Counted from the stretch's first letter, positions 18,301 through 26,555 are shown. The stretch is 64,000 nucleotides of DNA from JACDQM01 sp044373315 (GCF_044373315.1 NZ_JBILQK010000001.1:1-64000), one strand, 5' to 3'. Made by a program: numbers and translations. The notes: generated by a model not told the origin, from the letters alone.

Positions 18301-18482
18301 GCCGTCACCACCATGGCTCGGAAGGTGAAGGGGGGATCCTCATCCTGGCCAAGCTGGAAATAAGCCGCAAAGCCCATCACCATCAGCACGACCATCAGGT
18401 AGCGCGTCAACGCCGGGTGTTCAAGCGCCCAGCGCGATACATTGAAGCGCGAGACGAGGTGGTTCGAGTTGCTGCTGCTCAT
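15342..18482 (-). CDS. RND-family efflux pump inner-membrane transporter (AcrB/TriC-like)
   Basis: A 1046-residue resistance-nodulation-division transporter with the usual duplicated plan: TM1, a large periplasmic loop, TM2-6, then the same again. TM4 carries the proton-relay Asp pair in GLLVDDAIIAVE, and the second half has the FLTGPLGIAG-to-RNSVILIDQIEQDRARG region. Such pumps export drugs, dyes or organic solvents with an adaptor and a TolC-type outer membrane channel. The adaptor gene ends 11 bp upstream; no outer-membrane channel gene is adjacent, so a shared TolC elsewhere is likely. Substrate not inferable. Confidence 0.93.
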   Translation of the reverse strand: MSSSNSNHLVSRFNVSRWALEHPALTRYLMVVLMVMGFAAYFQLGQDEDPPFTFRAMVVTAYWPGATAQQMAEQVTDKIEKTLQEVPHADKIRSYTKPGESLTILQIADNSPPEEVPSVWYQVRKKLGDMRHTLPQGVIGPGFNDEFGDVYGSIFALSGEGYSREELREYAERVRGQMLKVKSVAKVEIFGVQPEKLFIEISQKRLAELGLDFNQIIAQLGAQNAVEGAGVLSADTGNLQVRVQGQLNSVQALESFPIRAINPATGQASNLRLSDIAQIKRDYADPPGVMVRHQGKDVLALGVSMAKGGDIIALGKALKATKAQIQQGLPVGLELAQVQDQPQAVARSVNEFVQVLIEAVVIVLAVSFISLGLHTRPLRIDIWPGLVVAITIPLVLAITFVTMFYWGVGLHKISLGSLIIALGLLVDDAIIAVEMMVRKLEEGYDKMHAATFAYDATAMPMLTGTLITAVGFLPIGMAKSMTGEYTFAIFAVTAAALVISWIVSVYFVPYLGALLLRTHAAKPGESHELFDTPFYNRFRSVVRWCVENRWKTIAFTVLVFVLGLVGMSKVQQQFFPDSSRPEVLVDLWLPEGSTILQSKALVERFEKRIASDAGVQTVTSWVGSGVPRFYLPLDQIFPQTNVSQIIVLPKDLTERERLRKALPTILASEFPEARGRVKLLPNGPPVPYPVQFRVIGENPKEVRRWADEVKEVLRANPSMRGVNDNWNESIKALRLEIDQDKARALGVSSQSIAQASRTILSGTTIGQYREGDKLIDIVLRQPLDERSAITDLGSAYLPTASGRSIPLTQIAKIGFEWEPGVLWREGRSYAVTVQGDVVDGVQGATVTAQIWPTLKELQIKMPQGYRIEIAGAVEESSKGQGSIAAGVPVMLFLTFTLLMLQLQSFSRAMLVFLTGPLGIAGVAGALLLLNRPFGFVALLGVIALMGMIMRNSVILIDQIEQDRARGVPAWSAIVESSVRRFRPIVLTAAAAVLAMIPLSRSVFWGPMAVAIMGGLIVATALTLLALPAMYAAWFRIKRPTGGNSRF

Positions 18483-18493
18483 GCGACGCCCTT

Positions 18494-19624
18494 TCAGCGG
18501 GAAGCCGCGCTGGCGGGAACAGCAGGCGTCGCTGCAGCGTAGCGCCGCACCTTCTGACCTGGCGTCAGGACATGCACGCCGGCGGTAACGACCTCCTGAC
18601 CAGGAACCAGACCTGAGGCAATCAGCACCTCATTGCCATCCGCGCCGCCAATCGTCACGGGCACCAGCTTGACCGTCAGGCTCTTGGCGTCCAGCAGCCA
18701 CACAGCGCTCTTGCCTTGCTGCTCCAGCACCGCACTCAGGGGCAGCTTGATCGCCTGAGGCTGCTTGGGCAGTACCAGGCTGATACTCGCAGTTTGGCCA
18801 AGCCGGGCGTCCAGGCGCCCAGCCTCTGCCTTGACCAGGAAAGTCCGCGTCACAGGATCAGCCGCCGCCGACACCTCGCGCAGCTTGGCTGGCAGAACCT
18901 CCTGCCCTTCACCCCACATACGAACCGTCAAGGCACCTGGCTGGCTGGCCGCGGCTCGCAGCCTGGCAATCAGATGCTCCGGCACCGAGAAAACGATGTC
19001 CTTGGGGCCCTCATGCGCGATGCGCAACACCGGCGTTCCCGCACCGACCACCATGCCCGGCTCAGCGTCCACAGCCGTGACCACACCTGCAGTGTCGGCA
19101 ACCAGATTGGTGTACGAAGCCTGGTTGAGCTGCGCATCGGCCTGGGCCTTGGCCTGATCCAGCTGCGCCTGAGCCGCCTTGAATGCGGCATCACGTCGCT
19201 CCAGTTCGGCCGCGCTGATGAAGCCCTGCTTGTGAAGGTCGATGAAGCGTTTGTAGTCGGCGCCAGCCTGGTCACGGTTGACGCGTGCGGCCTGCATTGC
19301 AGCCCGGGCGGCGTCCTGCGCCAGCAGCAGGTCCCGTGCGTCCAGTCGGGCGAGCACCTGGCCTGGCTTGACCACATCGCCCAGCCCCACACGCCGCTCT
19401 ATGAGCTTGCCACCGACGCGGAAGGACAGACGCGACTCGGTGCGCGCGCGCAGTTCGGCGGCGAACTCCAAGGTATGTCCGGCGCTCTCGCCGGCGACCA
19501 CCAGGGTGCGCACGGCGCGCTCGGGGTCGGGCTCCGGCGCCGGCTTGCTGCATGCCGTCAGGCCGGCGGCAAGCGCGAGCAATGCCAAGAAAGTCCAGCG
19601 TGGCTGGTGGGAGAGTGTGGGCAT
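18494..19624 (-). CDS. RND efflux periplasmic adaptor, lipoprotein
   Basis: A 376-residue membrane fusion protein linking the RND pump to an outer-membrane channel. The N-terminus has a signal peptide ending in a lipobox (AAGLTAC, Cys at about 23), then the split lipoyl domain (RVGGKLIERRVGLGDVVKPGQVLARLD), an alpha-hairpin with repeated Gln/Ala heptads, a beta-barrel, and a C-terminal membrane-proximal domain ending with GQEVVTAGVHVLTPGQKV. ATG at 19624 has GAGG 8 nt upstream; a longer in-frame reading lacks a signal peptide at its start. First gene of the pump operon, about 85 bp downstream of a palindromic operator. Confidence 0.92.
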   Translation of the reverse strand: MPTLSHQPRWTFLALLALAAGLTACSKPAPEPDPERAVRTLVVAGESAGHTLEFAAELRARTESRLSFRVGGKLIERRVGLGDVVKPGQVLARLDARDLLLAQDAARAAMQAARVNRDQAGADYKRFIDLHKQGFISAAELERRDAAFKAAQAQLDQAKAQADAQLNQASYTNLVADTAGVVTAVDAEPGMVVGAGTPVLRIAHEGPKDIVFSVPEHLIARLRAAASQPGALTVRMWGEGQEVLPAKLREVSAAADPVTRTFLVKAEAGRLDARLGQTASISLVLPKQPQAIKLPLSAVLEQQGKSAVWLLDAKSLTVKLVPVTIGGADGNEVLIASGLVPGQEVVTAGVHVLTPGQKVRRYAAATPAVPASAASR

Positions 19625-19707
19625 GAACAACCTCGTTTCGGGCCGTGACTCCGAGACTACCCTGGTGGAGTGTCCCCAAGAAGCATCCGACCGACCACAA
19701 TTAACTG

Positions 19708-19721
19708 ACTGACCGGTCAGT
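19708..19721. promoter_or_regulatory. 14-bp perfect palindrome, likely TetR-type operator for the RND pump
   Basis: ACTGACCGGTCAGT is fully self-complementary and lies between the efflux adaptor start (19624, minus) and hpnC (19830, plus). TGACCGGTCA-type cores are common in operators of TetR/AcrR repressors of RND pumps. No regulator gene is next to the pump in this window, so the repressor would act in trans. The site could also affect hpnC. Confidence 0.55.
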
Positions 19722-19829
19722 AATGTATTTGGCGTCCCGACGACTGTCAATCGCACGGCGACTGGCTCCAGCAAGGGATCGCCGTTCTCGCGCAGCAGAC
19801 AGTCATCGTTCTCGACAGACAATTGCGGC

Positions 19830-20693
19830 GTGAGCATAGAGCACTACGAAAACTTTCCTGTCGCTTCATGGTTGTGTCCGCCCGCCCTGCGGCCACCGAT
19901 CGTTGCCATCTATCACTTCGCCCGCACCGCAGACGACATCGCCGACGAGGGTGACGCAAGCACCGGCGAACGCTTGGCAAGCCTTCGGCGGTTCCGGGCC
20001 GACCTGCATGCCGTGGCAGCCGGAGGCAGCCCCAGTGCTGCTTGGGCTCAGACGGTCTTTCTGCCGCTGGGTGCCGCCATGCTTCAGTATCGGCTCCCCC
20101 TGCAACTACTTGAAGATCTGCTCGACGCCTTCGAGCAAGACTTGGTCAAGAATCGTTACCAGGACCGAGAGGATCTGGTGGACTACTGTCGTCGCTCGGC
20201 CAATCCGATCGGGCGCCTGCTGCTGCATCTATACGGCGTGAACGACAGCCTGGCCTTGCGGCGCTCTGACGCCATCTGCACCAGCCTTCAACTGATCAAC
20301 TTCTGGCAGGACGTCAGCCGTGACGGCCCCCGTGGCCGTGTCTACGCGCCGCAAGCGGACTTGGCTCGCTACGGCGTCAGCACTGATGAGTTTGCCGCGT
20401 GCCGCGACAGCGCTGCAGCACGCTCAGTGCTGCGCGATCTGTGCCATTGGGCAGAGCAGTCGATGCACGATGGCGCGCCACTGGTGCATCAGTTACCTGG
20501 TCGAGCCGGCTGGGAATTGAGGTTGGTTGTGCAGGGAGGCCTGCGCATTCTTGCGAGAATCCGGGCCATGGATCACGCCAGCCTTCTGCACCGCCCTCAA
20601 CTCGGTGCGTTCGACCTTCCCGCCCTGTTCTGGAGCGCAGCGCGCATGACCAGGACCAGTACTTCGACATCGTCCGCAACGGAGGCGCCGTGA
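19830..20693 (+). CDS. hpnC: Squalene synthase HpnC (hydroxysqualene synthase)
   Basis: A 287-residue trans-isoprenyl diphosphate synthase of the squalene/phytoene synthase family. In the HpnCDE route, HpnC converts presqualene diphosphate to hydroxysqualene. First Asp-rich motif ARTADDIADEGD at about 31-42; second motif QLINFWQDVSRDGPRGRVY at about 151-169. Start is GTG at 19830: family members begin with this SIEHYENFPVAS-type sequence, although no clear Shine-Dalgarno is present. It overlaps hpnD by 4 nt (GTGA), consistent with translational coupling. Confidence 0.92.
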   Translation: MSIEHYENFPVASWLCPPALRPPIVAIYHFARTADDIADEGDASTGERLASLRRFRADLHAVAAGGSPSAAWAQTVFLPLGAAMLQYRLPLQLLEDLLDAFEQDLVKNRYQDREDLVDYCRRSANPIGRLLLHLYGVNDSLALRRSDAICTSLQLINFWQDVSRDGPRGRVYAPQADLARYGVSTDEFAACRDSAAARSVLRDLCHWAEQSMHDGAPLVHQLPGRAGWELRLVVQGGLRILARIRAMDHASLLHRPQLGAFDLPALFWSAARMTRTSTSTSSATEAP

Positions 20694-21538
20694 CGCCTCA
20701 ACAGTACTGCCAAGACAAGGCCGCCCAGAGTGGATCCAGCTTCTATTACGCCTTCCTGTTCCTGCCGCCCCAGCGACGTGCAGCCATCACCGCCTTCTAT
20801 GCCTTTTGTCGCGAAGTGGATGATGTCGTCGACGAGACGCAGGACAGCGGTGTCGCGGCGACCAAGCTCGCTTGGTGGCGCAAGGAGGCGACGTCCGCCT
20901 TCGCCGGCCATCCCACCCACCCCGTGATGCTTGCACTGATGGCGCATGTGCAGGCTTTCGACATCCGGCTGGAGCATCTGAACGCCGTGATCGACGGCTG
21001 CCAGATGGACCTGGAACAGACGCGCTACTTGGACTTCCCGGGACTTCAACGGTATTGCCATCTGGTGGCAGGCGTCGTCGGCGAGGTGGCCAGCAACATT
21101 TTCGGCCGCTGCGATCCGGCCACGACCGCCTACGCCCACAAACTCGGGCTGGCCATGCAGTTGACCAACATCATTCGTGATGTCGGTGACGACGCACGAC
21201 GCGGCCGCATCTATCTGCCGGTCTCGGAGCTCCAACAGTTTGACGTCAAGGCCCATGAAATCCTGAAGCGCCAGAGCCCCTGGGGCTATAGCGATCGCTT
21301 CCTGGCTTTGATGCAGTTCCAGGCCCAGCGCGCTCACAGGCTCTACGACGAAGCATTGGGCCTGCTCCCCGAAACCGACAGGCAGGCGCAGAAGCCAGGC
21401 CTGATGATGGCCAACATCTATCGCGCCTTGCTGCGAGAGATCGAGGCCGAGCAGTTCCAGGTTCTGCATCAACGCATCTCACTGACACCGCTTCGCAAGC
21501 TGTGGATCGCGATGCGCACCAACTGGCGCGGCCGATGA
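20690..21538 (+). CDS. hpnD: Presqualene diphosphate synthase HpnD
   Basis: A 282-residue paralogue of HpnC that condenses two farnesyl diphosphates to presqualene diphosphate. Seen: FYAFCREVDDVVDET at about 35-49 and QLTNIIRDVGDDARRGRIY at about 159-177, with Asp residues of both Mg-binding motifs intact. Start GTG at 20690 overlaps the hpnC stop; a longer in-frame reading upstream is out of phase with hpnC coding and not conserved. The gene ends with an ATGA overlap with hpnE. Confidence 0.93.
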   Translation: MTPQQYCQDKAAQSGSSFYYAFLFLPPQRRAAITAFYAFCREVDDVVDETQDSGVAATKLAWWRKEATSAFAGHPTHPVMLALMAHVQAFDIRLEHLNAVIDGCQMDLEQTRYLDFPGLQRYCHLVAGVVGEVASNIFGRCDPATTAYAHKLGLAMQLTNIIRDVGDDARRGRIYLPVSELQQFDVKAHEILKRQSPWGYSDRFLALMQFQAQRAHRLYDEALGLLPETDRQAQKPGLMMANIYRALLREIEAEQFQVLHQRISLTPLRKLWIAMRTNWRGR

Positions 21539-22827
21539 GCGCCAATACCCTAGCCGTCATCGGTGGCGGCTGGGCTGGCATTGCCGCGGCGGTCACAGCC
21601 CGACGTGCCGGCTGGCAAGTGAGCTTGTACGAGATGGCGCCACAACTGGGTGGGCGCGCGCGCAGCTTCGGCGCCGCTCCTCAGTTTGACAACGGGCAGC
21701 ACATCCTGATCGGTGCGTATGTTGACACCCTCAACTTGATGCGAACCGTCGGCGTCGACATCGAGCAGGCTTTGCTGCGGCGCCCTCTCACGCTGCAATA
21801 CCCCGACGGCAGCGGGTTGCGCCTGCCGCCCGGCCCAGCCCTGTTGTCATTCGCTCGCGCCGTGCTGAGCAATCGTGCGTGGTCCTGGCCCGTTCGCATC
21901 CGCCTGCTTCAAGCCTGCAGCAGTTGGGCCATACAGGGCTTCCAGTGCGATGCTTCGTTCAGCGTTCGCCAGCTCTGCCACAGGCTGCCGCAACAGCTGA
22001 TGGCTGACTTGGTCGACCCCTTGTGCGTCGCGGCCCTCAACACGCCGGCCAGCGAAGCAAGTGCGGCGGTGTTCCTGCGGGTACTGAAGGACGCCTTGTT
22101 CCGCGGCCCTGGTGCGTCTGATCTGCTGCTACCGCGCACGCCGCTGAGCCAGCTACTGGCGCAGCCCGCAGAGAACTGGCTGCGAGAACAAGGCTGCGAA
22201 TTGCTCTTGGCACACCGCGTAAGCTCGCTGGCCGCGCGGCAGAATGGCGGCTGGACAGTGGATGACAAGGCTTTCGACCGAGTCATCCTGGCCTGCAGCT
22301 CAGTCGAGGCCGCACGCCTTGCCGAGCCCATCGCCCCAGACTGGGCCCGGACTGCGGAAGCCTTGCGCTTCGAGCCCATCATCACCGTCTATCTGGAAAG
22401 CCCGGGCAGTCGCTTTCCAGCGCCGATGATGGCCCTGCGAGAAAGTGATGAAGCGCCGGCACAGTTCGCCTTTGACCTGGGCCAGCTCGGCCTGGCGCCT
22501 GGTCGTTTCGCCTTTGTCATCAGCGGAGCATCGCTCTGGACCGAGCGCGGGCTGGACGCAGCGGGCGAAGCGACGTTGGCACAGGCCCGCAAGGCGCTGG
22601 ATTGGCTAAGTCCGCCGCAACTGCTGAAGACCTTGGCAGAGAAGCGCGCCACCTTCGCTTGCACGCCCGGGCTGCAGCGGCCTGATCCGCAGCTCACCGC
22701 GGGTCTCTGGGCTGCAGGTGACTACGTGGACGGCCCCTACCCTGCCACGCTTGAAGGTGCGGTTCGATCAGGGCTTGCTGCGGCGGATGGGCTGGGCGCC
22801 GCTTGGCAAAACTCCGCAGCCCGCTGA
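21535..22827 (+). CDS. hpnE: Hydroxysqualene dehydroxylase HpnE
   Basis: A 430-residue flavin amine-oxidoreductase/desaturase family protein that reduces hydroxysqualene to squalene. N-terminal dinucleotide-binding motif AVIGGGWAGIAAAVTARRAG at about 6-25, LGGRARS at about 39-45, NGQHILIGAY next to it, and a C-terminal FAD motif LWAAGDYVDGPYPATLEGAVRSG (in two halves around 400). The start ATG at 21535 overlaps the hpnD stop. Third and last gene of the squalene operon; no squalene-hopene cyclase follows. Confidence 0.92.
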   Translation: MSANTLAVIGGGWAGIAAAVTARRAGWQVSLYEMAPQLGGRARSFGAAPQFDNGQHILIGAYVDTLNLMRTVGVDIEQALLRRPLTLQYPDGSGLRLPPGPALLSFARAVLSNRAWSWPVRIRLLQACSSWAIQGFQCDASFSVRQLCHRLPQQLMADLVDPLCVAALNTPASEASAAVFLRVLKDALFRGPGASDLLLPRTPLSQLLAQPAENWLREQGCELLLAHRVSSLAARQNGGWTVDDKAFDRVILACSSVEAARLAEPIAPDWARTAEALRFEPIITVYLESPGSRFPAPMMALRESDEAPAQFAFDLGQLGLAPGRFAFVISGASLWTERGLDAAGEATLAQARKALDWLSPPQLLKTLAEKRATFACTPGLQRPDPQLTAGLWAAGDYVDGPYPATLEGAVRSGLAAADGLGAAWQNSAAR

Positions 22828-22844
22828 CAACAGCTTGGCTCCCA

Positions 22845-22862
22845 TTGCATTTCGCGATGCAA
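22845..22862. promoter_or_regulatory. Palindrome upstream of the IclR gene, candidate autoregulatory operator
   Basis: TTGCAT (22845-22850) and ATGCAA (22857-22862) flank a 6-bp centre (TTCGCG). It lies 30 bp before the IclR start codon and 17 bp after hpnE. IclR proteins usually bind such 14-18-bp imperfect palindromes in their own promoter. Confidence 0.45.
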
Positions 22863-22892
22863 AATGACTGAGAGTTCGCGCACAATGGCGCC

Positions 22893-23660
22893 ATGAAGAG
22901 CAGAGAGAACGCGACCCCCGCCATTCAAGTTCTGGAGCGCGCATTTGCCTTGCTGGACGTGTTGGCCAGCCATCAGGACCCGGTCTCCTTGAAAGAGATC
23001 AGCGAAACCACCGGCCTGCACCCATCCACCGCGCACCGAATCCTCAATGACCTGACCATCGGTCGCTATGTGGACCGCCCCGAGGCTGGCAGCTACAGGC
23101 TGGGCATGCGGCTGCTCGAATTGGGCAACCTGGTGAAGGCGCGGCTCGATGTGCGCGACGCAGCCCTCGGACCGATGCGAGAGCTGCACAAGTTCACCCA
23201 CCAGCCGGTGAACCTGTCAGTGCGGCAAGGTGATGAGATTGTCTATATCGAGCGCACCTACAGCGAGCGTTCTGGGATGCAGGTGGTACGGGCAGTCGGC
23301 GGCCGGGCTCCGCTGCACCTGACCTCGGTTGGCAAACTGTTTCTCGCCGCAGACGACCCGCAGCGCGTGCGCGCCTATGCAACTCGCAGCGGCCTGGCGG
23401 GACATACACGCAACAGCATCACCGAGCTCATCGCACTGGAGCGAGAGATGTCGACCGTCCGCCAGCGCGGCGTCGCTCGGGACGACGAAGAACTAGAACT
23501 CGGGGTTCGCTGCATGGCTGCAGGCATCTTTGACGACCAAGGCAAGCTGATCGCCGGTCTGTCGATCTCCGCACCAGCGGATCGCCTTGAAGAGAGTTGG
23601 GTGGCCCGACTCAAGGACACGGCAAGCCAGATTTCGGCCGCACTAGGCTACCGGGGCTGA
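22893..23660 (+). CDS. IclR-family transcriptional regulator
   Basis: A 255-residue regulator: N-terminal winged helix-turn-helix (IQVLERAFALLDVL, then SLKEISETTGLHPSTAHRIL at about 31-50) and the C-terminal GAF-like effector domain with GRAPLHLTSVGKLFLA and GVRCMAAGIFD. IclR proteins sense small organic acids and control catabolic genes. Its target is not obvious: it follows hpnCDE on the same strand but after a promoter-like gap. Regulation of hpnCDE is possible but not supported by family knowledge. Confidence 0.9.
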   Translation: MKSRENATPAIQVLERAFALLDVLASHQDPVSLKEISETTGLHPSTAHRILNDLTIGRYVDRPEAGSYRLGMRLLELGNLVKARLDVRDAALGPMRELHKFTHQPVNLSVRQGDEIVYIERTYSERSGMQVVRAVGGRAPLHLTSVGKLFLAADDPQRVRAYATRSGLAGHTRNSITELIALEREMSTVRQRGVARDDEELELGVRCMAAGIFDDQGKLIAGLSISAPADRLEESWVARLKDTASQISAALGYRG

Positions 23661-23701
23661 GCCCGGCGCTGACACGCCGGCCCGCACAGGCTTGCGCCTT
23701 C

Positions 23702-24751
23702 TCAGCTGCTGGTGGAAACCGGGCGAAAGGTCTCAGTCGGCTGGGTGCTGATCCATTTGCGCACCCGCTCGGCATCGCCGATTCGCGAGTACTTGCCGGT
23801 CGAATCCAAGAACACCATGATCAGCTTGCGCCCCGCCAGTTGCGCCTGCATGACCAAGCACCGCCCAGCTTCCGCGATGTAACCGGTCTTCTGCAGACCG
23901 ATATCCCAGCTAGGACTGCGAACCAGGCCGTTGGTGTTGTGGAACTGCATCTGGCGGCGGCCCACGGCGACCTGGTGCTCGGGCGACGTCGACAACTCGC
24001 GCAGCAAATGGTGCTCATGCGCTGCCTTGACGAGCACAGCCAAGTCCTTCGCGCTGGACTGATTCCGGCTCGACAACCCTGTCGGCTCCACATAGTGTGT
24101 GTCCGTCATGCCCAAGGCCTTGGCTTTCAGGTTCATGGCCGATGCAAAGGCAGCCAGGCCGCCCGGGTAATGGCGCCCCAGGGCATTTGCGGCGCGATTC
24201 TCGGAAGACATCAACGCGAGATGGAGCATCTCACCACGCGTGAGCCGGGTGCCGACGGCCAGACGCGACCGGCTTCCCTTTTCAGTATCGATATCCTCTT
24301 CCGTCACCGTCAGCATGTCATCCAGCGACAAGCCAGCTTCGACAACCACCAAGGCCGTCATCAGCTTAGTGATCGACGCGATCGGCAGCACCGCCTGTGA
24401 GTTCTTGGACAGCAGCACCTCGTTGGTGTCCTGATCCATCACCAGCGCAACGCTTGACTTCAGGTCCAGCGGATCGCTGACCGAGTGCAAACCATAGATC
24501 TGCCCGAAAGAGGGCTTGGCCGCCACTACCGCCGCTGTGGCGGTCGCCGCGGCAGCCACCTTGACCTTGCTTGGCGTGCGCGCGCTTCGCTTCGGCGCCG
24601 GCTTGGCCTTGCGAACTGTCCGACTGCTCGCCTCCGATGCTTTAGCACTCTGACCCGCAGCATGTGCCGTCGCTGTCAGCGTGACCGAGCTGCCAACGGC
24701 AATAACGCTGCCCACGAGGGCAACGGACAACAGGTTAAAGAGCTTCTTCTT
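23702..24751 (-). CDS. pbpG: D-alanyl-D-alanine endopeptidase (PBP7/PbpG-type, peptidase S11)
   Basis: A 349-residue secreted low-molecular-mass penicillin-binding protein cleaving D-Ala-meso-DAP cross-links. Signal peptide at 1-33 (cleavage after AHA), a Lys/Ala-rich linker, then the catalytic motifs: SITK with Ser126/Lys129, SEN at 183-185, and KTG starting at 288. The start is a TTG at 24751: a perfect GGAGG lies 6 nt upstream and the Lys-rich signal peptide begins there, while the in-frame ATG at 24808 would overlap the promoter. Transcribed alone from a good sigma-70 promoter. Confidence 0.9.
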   Translation of the reverse strand, partial: KKKLFNLLSVALVGSVIAVGSSVTLTATAHAAGQSAKASEASSRTVRKAKPAPKRSARTPSKVKVAAAATATAAVVAAKPSFGQIYGLHSVSDPLDLKSSVALVMDQDTNEVLLSKNSQAVLPIASITKLMTALVVVEAGLSLDDMLTVTEEDIDTEKGSRSRLAVGTRLTRGEMLHLALMSSENRAANALGRHYPGGLAAFASAMNLKAKALGMTDTHYVEPTGLSSRNQSSAKDLAVLVKAAHEHHLLRELSTSPEHQVAVGRRQMQFHNTNGLVRSPSWDIGLQKTGYIAEAGRCLVMQAQLAGRKLIMVFLDSTGKYSRIGDAERVRKWISTQPTETFRPVSTSS

Positions 24752-24779
24752 CAATCCGACCTCCAACGACAGCTCAGTC

Positions 24780-24808
24780 AGTTTAGGGGATAGAAAAAAG
24801 TGAGGCAA
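24780..24808 (-). promoter_or_regulatory. Sigma-70 promoter of the D,D-endopeptidase gene
   Basis: On the minus strand TTGCCT (24808-24803) and TAAACT (24785-24780) are separated by 17 bp. The predicted transcription start is about 20 nt upstream of the TTG start codon, leaving just room for the GGAGG. Confidence 0.65.
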
Positions 24809-24945
24809 GACAAAAACTTAGCGGCGAGATCTAAAGCCAGCTCTAGCGAGCATTACAACAAGCCGTCGAGCTTGCTCTGGATCTCTCCGCGAGGCATCTA
24901 CCCTGCCACGGCTGCGCAGCGTCTCAGCCTTGCACAGCGGCTTGC

Positions 24946-26487
24946 TCAGCCTTGCGCTGCCACGCGCTCGGTCTTGCTTTGCAGCTTGTTCAAGGCAGAC
25001 AAATATGCCTTGGCCGATGCCACCACGATATCGGGATCGGCCCCGACGCCGTTGACCACCCGCCCGGCATGTTGCAGCCGCACCGTCACTTCGCCTTGCG
25101 ATTCTGTGCTTCCGCTGGTGATAGCGTTCACCGAATAGAGCAGCAACTCGGCACCACTTTCAATCTTCGACTCGATGGCCCGTAGGCTGGCGTCGACCGG
25201 ACCATTGCCATCACTTTCCGCCTTGTGCTCGACGCCACCGGCCGAGAAGACCACGCTGGCATGCGGCCGCTCGCCAGTTTCAGAGCGCTGCGACAGCGAA
25301 AGCAGGCGGAAGTGCTCCTGCTCAGAAGTGACCGACTCATCCATCACCAGCGCAATGATGTCCTCATCGAAGATCTCGTTCTTGCGGTCGGCCAAGTCCT
25401 TGAAACGCACGAACGCCGCGTTCACTTCGGCCTCGGACTCCAGCTCGATGCCCAGCTCCTGCAGGCGCTGCTTGAATGCATTGCGCCCGCTGAGCTTGCC
25501 CAGAACGATCTTGTTGGCACTCCAGCCCACATCCTCTGCACGCATGATCTCGTAGGTATCCCGCGCCTTCAGCACACCGTCCTGGTGGATGCCTGAAGCG
25601 TGGGCAAAGGCATTGGCCCCGACAACGGCCTTGTTGGGCTGAACCACGAACCCCGTCGTCTGCGACACAAGGCGCGAAGCTGGCACGATCTGCGACGCAT
25701 CAATCCCGACATCCAGCCCAAAGTAGTCGCGACGCGTCTTGATGGCCATCACCACCTCTTCCAGTGAGCAGTTGCCCGCCCGCTCGCCCAGCCCGTTGAT
25801 CGTGCATTCAATCTGGCGCGCGCCGCCAATCTGCACGCCGGCCAAGGAATTGGCCACCGCCATTCCCAGGTCATTGTGACAATGCACGGACCAGACTGCC
25901 TGGTCGGAATTGGGAACCTTTTCGCGCAGCGTCTTGATGAAGTTGCCGTACAGCTCCGGCACGGCATAGCCCACGGTGTCCGGAATGTTGATCGTACCTG
26001 CACCCTCGGCGATGACAGCCTCGATCACCCGCGCCAAGAAGTCCATATCTGATCGATAGCCATCCTCAGGCGAGAACTCCACATCGCCCGTGAGGTTACG
26101 TGCAAATCTCACCGCCAGCTTGGCCTGCTCCAGCACCTGTTCACGCGTCATGCGCAGCTTCTTCTCCATATGCAACTCGCTGGTCGCAATGAAGGTATGA
26201 ATCCGCGACCGCGCCGCACCCTTCAGCGCCTCGGCTGCGCGGGCGATATCTCGGTCATTGGCCCGCGCCAGCGAGCAGATCGTGCTCTCCCGCACCGCAT
26301 CTGCAATCGCCTTGACCGCCTCGAAGTCACCATTGCTGGACGCTGCGAAGCCGGCTTCGATCACGTCCACGCGCATGCGCTCCAACTGACGCGCAATGCG
26401 TAGCTTCTCGTCCTTCGTCATCGAGGCGCCGGGCGACTGTTCGCCATCGCGCAATGTGGTGTCGAAGATGATCAGCTTGTCAGCCAT
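24946..26487 (-). CDS. leuA: 2-isopropylmalate synthase
   Basis: A 513-residue enzyme catalysing the first committed leucine step: acetyl-CoA plus 2-oxoisovalerate to 2-isopropylmalate. N-terminal TIM barrel with FDTTLRDGEQSPGASM at about 8-23 (metal Asp, catalytic Arg), HCHNDLGMA at about 203 (metal His pair) and NGLGERAGNCSLEEVV. The C-terminal allosteric domain binds leucine for feedback inhibition. The ATG at 26487 has GGAG about 6-9 nt upstream. It is preceded by an attenuator with a Leu-rich leader peptide, so transcription is probably controlled by leucyl-tRNA charging in addition to feedback inhibition. Confidence 0.97.
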   Translation of the reverse strand: MADKLIIFDTTLRDGEQSPGASMTKDEKLRIARQLERMRVDVIEAGFAASSNGDFEAVKAIADAVRESTICSLARANDRDIARAAEALKGAARSRIHTFIATSELHMEKKLRMTREQVLEQAKLAVRFARNLTGDVEFSPEDGYRSDMDFLARVIEAVIAEGAGTINIPDTVGYAVPELYGNFIKTLREKVPNSDQAVWSVHCHNDLGMAVANSLAGVQIGGARQIECTINGLGERAGNCSLEEVVMAIKTRRDYFGLDVGIDASQIVPASRLVSQTTGFVVQPNKAVVGANAFAHASGIHQDGVLKARDTYEIMRAEDVGWSANKIVLGKLSGRNAFKQRLQELGIELESEAEVNAAFVRFKDLADRKNEIFDEDIIALVMDESVTSEQEHFRLLSLSQRSETGERPHASVVFSAGGVEHKAESDGNGPVDASLRAIESKIESGAELLLYSVNAITSGSTESQGEVTVRLQHAGRVVNGVGADPDIVVASAKAYLSALNKLQSKTERVAAQG

Positions 26488-26512
26488 GGGGGTCTCCGTG
26501 AAAGGCTAGTTG

Positions 26513-26555
26513 CAGAAAACAACACGGCCCGCGAAGCAGATGCTTGGCGGGCCGT
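26513..26555 (-). terminator. Attenuator terminator upstream of leuA
   Basis: On the minus strand the outer stem ACGGCCCGC/GCGGGCCGT (26555-26547 with 26532-26524) encloses an inner AAGC/GCTT stem (26545-26542 with 26537-26534), loop of 4. It is followed by the U-rich stretch GUUGUUUU (26522-26515). It starts 30 nt after the leader peptide stop and ends about 25 nt before leuA. CGGGC within the end of the leader peptide (about 26592-26596) can pair with GCCCG of the terminator's first arm, giving an antiterminator. Confidence 0.8.
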
